A stretch of DNA of 64,000 nt from assembly GCA_026545225.1 (NCBI GenBank), contig CM048850.1, positions 2,976,001 to 3,040,000 on the forward strand, written 5' to 3'. This DNA is from Cornus controversa (Eukaryota > Streptophyta > Magnoliopsida > Cornales > Cornaceae). Shown piece by piece: positions 60,135 to 64,000 of this stretch (the first letter of the stretch is position 1; each line of letters starts with the position of its first letter). A program made the translations under genes and the position numbers. The notes under the pieces were generated by a model. That model worked only from the letters and a program-made list of their open reading frames with translations, did no database searches and was not told the DNA's origin.

Positions 60135-60494
60135 TTAAAGATGTTGAAGTACACTTCACATAGCACCATTAGAGGGAGGAGAACAATATAAACAGTACAG
60201 AAAACGATATGATTCCTTCTTTCCGTATCTAATTTTCAGATCGTTATGTATGGATTTTCTAAGACAAACAACAACATTAAACTCCTGATAACACAATTAA
60301 CTTGTGAACAGGCAGCAGGACTACTGTCTCTGCTTAAAAGGGAAAGAAATTAAATTATTGACCTTTCCCTCAAGACAAAGCATGATAGAAGCTCTCAGAT
60401 GCTTACTCAAAGAGCTGATTCCAAATCGAAATTGATTTCTTTTACACGAAGAAGAACACACACACACACACACACACACACAGAGACTGAAATG
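60135..60494 (-). other. Downstream region of NADK1 (probable 3' UTR) with (CA)n
   Basis: Immediately beyond the stop codon lies a (CA)n run (about 60458-60481) that is (TG)n in the mRNA sense, then AT-rich sequence up to the MITE. The UTR end was not determined; no unambiguous polyadenylation signal was picked. Confidence 0.45.
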
Positions 60495-63400
60495 TTATGG
60501 ATCCCGAGGGCCATCAAATGACTGGATTTTCCTCAAATTCCAGTGGAGGCCGTCATGGATGCTGCGCAAGAAGTCACTGGTGGAATCAACTTGACATGCA
60601 GTTGGCACAGGCCAAGGGGCCATGCTGCAAACAAGCGCATCCCCAGGTGCCAACTGTATTCTGTCCTTTCCATCAAAAGACACCCATGCATGGCCTCTGC
60701 TATTGAAAGGTACTTGCACTCTAAGTGTTACATGCTCAGGTAATATCAGAGGCCGGAAGGATAAGGAATGTGGGCAGATTGGTGTAAACAGGATGGCAGG
60801 AACCTGCAATTTGATGAAATTATTAGAATATGACAAATCCATATTTTTGCTCAAAAGAATCAAGAAAAACTCGTGTAGATGAGTTCTACGTGCATTGATG
60901 AAGCAATACAAATTAATCTTGTAATGAATCTGCAGTATCTGGTTGCTAATCAAAGAAAATATGGGTGCCATAGCTTCAGTTTTAAAAATAAATGACGTCC
61001 AATTCCCACTAGAATGAATTCAAGGGCATCTTTTACACTACTTTCATAAGACTAGATTGAAATTAAAAAAACAACTAATCAAACAAACAATCGAAAACCT
61101 AAATAGTGTTGGGGCCAGCGGAAGCACATCACAAGCAAACATGGAGATCCCATCATGAAACAAACAAACATCACAAAGAAAACACAATATTTACGTGGTT
61201 CGGCCAAACTCAACCTACGTCTACAGGAAAAAGAAATTCTACTATCATTAAGTAGAAATTATAGAAACAAACACTCAACACTCACCCACTGCCTCATGAA
61301 AAATCACACCGGTAGAGACTTTGAACATCGTCGTCGTCATCATCATCATCTCTACCCCCATACACTCACCGATTTCTATGAGGCTACATCTCTCTTCTAC
61401 CAAACCACTCTCTTCTTTTCTCACTCACTTCTCCATTCTCTTTTCTTCTAATTAGGTATTCAAAAATGTATACCTAATTAAACATGGAATACGAGTCACA
61501 ATTCCTAACAAATAGTATCTTTTCAATTGAAAAATATACCCTTTTGACAATCCTTTACTGAAAAATAAGTACACAGGAAAAAAAACAAAATACAGAAAAA
61601 CAAAACTAGAAGATGAATATACACGGTTATCCTTTCTCATTTCATTCAGTCTGAAGTCAAGATCCTTTGTCAAAAGAATCATAGGCCACTGTCTCTCTTC
61701 TCACAAACCTTGACATATATTCAATTTTTATATTCCAATTGTGCTTGTAACTTGAATTTCAATCATTTTGTTGTATTCATGTATTGTCAAAGTTGAACCA
61801 TATCAATCCATACTAGACGAGATTGGTTGTTGTTGCACATGACAATATCATTTCAGCCATAGATCTCCTTGTTGCAAACTTCCAACTTCTCAAAATCGTG
61901 GTCATTTTTAAATTTGTAGACTTTTATCCATCTCAAGATCCTCACTTTAACTACAATTCTTATTGACATTTTTCTTATTTGCATGTCATTTTTCAAATCA
62001 GAGACGTTACCATAAAAGCGAAGAAAAAAAATGCCATCTTGAGAATATGTGCTCCAAAGTCCATCAATCAATGATTCCCCAAAATACCCAAATTTTAGAC
62101 CCTAAGGCCCACTAAGTAAATCAAAGCAACCATGATCAAAACCAAGGGTCCACTATACTCTCACACTTAAGAGTACACTTGCTAGAACACCTGATAAGGA
62201 GAAATTTCTATGACGACTTTAGTAATTTCTAGAACTCATCCCTCAATCCGTTCATTATGTCCTACATACCAACATGTACAAGTGCTTCTATTTATAAAAA
62301 CCGAGACAAGTTTATCAATAAATAGACACTCACATGTTACACCATTGCAGATCTAGCGACCAATTCTATCACATGGTGCGAAACCACTATTTATGAATAT
62401 GCAACATCTTGATTTATATCTCCCGTGCCTTACCCACTCATTGCGAGAAGCACATAAATCAGACTATAGAATCAATGGTACCTATGACTCAACTCTAGAG
62501 TCAACCAATACAATATATTCAGCCTATTCATATATGTAAAGGATGTAAATAATAAACCAGATTCTATTCACTTGTCAAATTCAATCAATTTGGCTTGAAG
62601 GACACATATAATACCAACACTTTTATACCTTAAATCTATTTGATTATCAGTCCTTTGGACTCTCTTTTTGCAAGATTTATACTCCACATTAGTTTTCCTT
62701 TTGTTTTTCCTTTCTTTGAGTTAAATTTGGTGGGTTTAAGTTGAATATGTGTTTTAAAGATCTACAAACGGTAGAAAATTACTTGAAATCAGAATTAAAA
62801 AATGGTCTGTGTTAGGTTCACATGCTGACCACCGGCTGTTAACTGCTGCAGGACATACTGGTTGCTACATAGCAATAGCGCGGGCCAAAAGGGGCACATG
62901 TGAAACGGACTCCCAGTAACTTCTGGCCATGACCAATTTCTAAAATCCCCATCATCATTACATAAAGCACATAACAGTGATGGCCGAATTTTGAAACATT
63001 AACTGAACCCCAACTACTTGGGTCCTCTATAAACCACACAGGTCTCACAAATACAATCAAATAAGTACTTAATCTGAGGGAAACTAAAAAATAAAGAACA
63101 GAACTACATATTATTATTAATTAGCTCCCCTTTTAAGATAAACCAACGTTCACATCTTTTTATTTTTATATTCAATTTACAAACATAATATGTGCACTCC
63201 TCCTGTATATAGAGATTAAACATATTCTCTCCATTATTGGGCTAACTGTATCCGTAACAGAATTAATTTGATAAGCACACAAATACCTTAATAGTATATT
63301 CTATAGGGACATACCTGCGGATGGACCATCGATCCTCCAGCCGCGAGGGAATATGCAGTACTTCCAGATGTTGTTGATAAGATCAAACCATCGCCTTGCA

Positions 63401-63951
63401 CACAGGTGACAAAGGAGTTATCACAATAGCATTCCAAATTTGTGAGGAATGATGAAATTCCACGGTCAATGGTAACCTCATTTAATACAAGTATAGGCTC
63501 TTCAGTCTCATATTCATTTTTTGCTGCTTCTCGAATAACATGGCACTGCAGCCGGTGTCGTAATGTGATACTAATAGGACCCCGAATGATTGAATCAAGA
63601 CATTCTCTGTAATGTTCACTATCTGAATAATGTTAAAGATCAATTATGGATCAGCAAATCTCCTGTAGAAAGAAAAACAGCTTTTCTAAGGGGAAACTTT
63701 AAAACATCAGTTTCCAATATGTTTTAGAAAAGAAACACCTTTTGGTCAAAGCTGTTTACCACACAGGTATATGCGACCAAAGGGCTGTGCAGGTCTGGGT
63801 TCAGCTCTTTCAGATGTAAGCTATATGTATATGTATGAGAAAGGCAAATATTTTGACAAAGATGGAGGATACGGAACGGGGTCATAAAACCCAAAGAACC
63901 TAAAGAAAATGGGACAACTGGAGGAACAGGCCCTTTGAACATCGACGCTGC
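60495..63951 (-). CDS. NADK1: NAD kinase, NADK1 type (3' part: last three exons)
   Basis: It phosphorylates NAD to NADP using ATP. NADK1-type enzymes are the cytosolic plant form. Exons (minus strand): 63873-63951, 63315-63622 and 60495-60803, with acceptors TTTGCAG, TTATTCAG and AATTGCAG and donors GTATCC and GTATGT. Together they give 231 codons plus TAA. Visible motifs: [20 protein letters not shown] then [26 protein letters not shown], the NAD-kinase signature [40 protein letters not shown], and [12 protein letters not shown]. The C-terminus [19 protein letters not shown] followed by RDP matches NADK1, not plastid NADK2. The N-terminal part with the GGDG motif lies beyond the right edge. 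Frame is kept across both junctions, so it looks functional. The 2.5-kb last intron holds an LTR-like insertion. Confidence 0.96.
61107..62619 (+). mobile_element. LTR-like insertion in the last NADK1 intron
   Basis: It is bounded by TGTTGGGGCC and ATACCAACA, giving TG..CA ends 1513 bp apart. The word TTTACGTGGTTCGGCC near the start (about 61190) is typical of many plant copia-type LTRs. The 5-bp flanks (AATAG and CTTTT) do not match, so the ends are provisional or the duplication has decayed. It is opposite in orientation to the gene and leaves the splice sites untouched. Fossil. Confidence 0.5.
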
Positions 63952-64000
63952 CTGCAAATAAGGAAGCAATTATAATTTTTTTCTCTTTATACCTGTAACT

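Overview
The window reads as nuclear DNA of a flowering plant with a large, repeat-rich genome, most likely a eudicot. Evidence: plant retrotransposon primer sites (TGGTATCAGAGC, complementary to initiator tRNA-Met), an Athila-type element, a TRIM, a TTA-flanked MITE, and the 3' half of a gene for a plant NADK1-type NAD kinase with GT-AG introns. Bases 1-57293 are a stack of LTR retrotransposons inserted into each other. Host sequence begins at about 57294, and the only firm host gene is NADK1 at the right edge (minus strand).

Nesting, oldest to youngest. (1) A minus-strand Tat/Ogre-like element has its 5' LTR at 56036-57293 and its interior running left from there. (2) A minus-strand Ty3/gypsy element lies in it, with its 5' LTR at 37958-42965 and what may be its other end at 1-2196. 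(3) Inside that second element sits a plus-strand array (2197-37623) of four diverged LTRs (A-D) separated by non-coding interiors. (4) The array was itself hit by a solo LTR (10535-12042, TSD GTTGA), a complete TRIM (20514-21071), a 10-kb Athila-like element (23331-33341) and a 3.95-kb solo LTR (33642-37592, TSD GTCCC). A 2.5-kb solo LTR (38815-41324) interrupts the LTR at 37958-42965. (5) The youngest arrival is a whole non-coding element at 43732-54118, with two 3953-bp LTRs that look identical and a perfect TSD CCTAA.

The unusual content is in the non-coding LTR families. They carry no recognisable protein genes but are packed with small hairpins. There are tandem arrays in mid-LTR in two versions; one has near-constant loops on stems that change by paired substitutions. 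There is a series of CTAGGT/ACCTAG hairpins just after the primer site, and a U5 hairpin whose stem varies in a compensatory way. There are also clusters of short palindromes whose sequence differs from family to family while the flanking box is kept. The U5 ends carry repeated copies of the primer-binding site inside the LTR, as if the LTR had grown by stepwise capture of its own primer site. Together these suggest non-autonomous elements whose conserved cargo is RNA (or DNA) structure. That is inference, and the covariation is the part seen directly.

Bases 57294-60494 hold AT microsatellites, a possible short exon pair, a duplicated poly-T segment and a 363-bp MITE. From 60495 to the right edge lie three coding exons of NADK1, with a 1.5-kb LTR-like insertion in the intron before the last exon.
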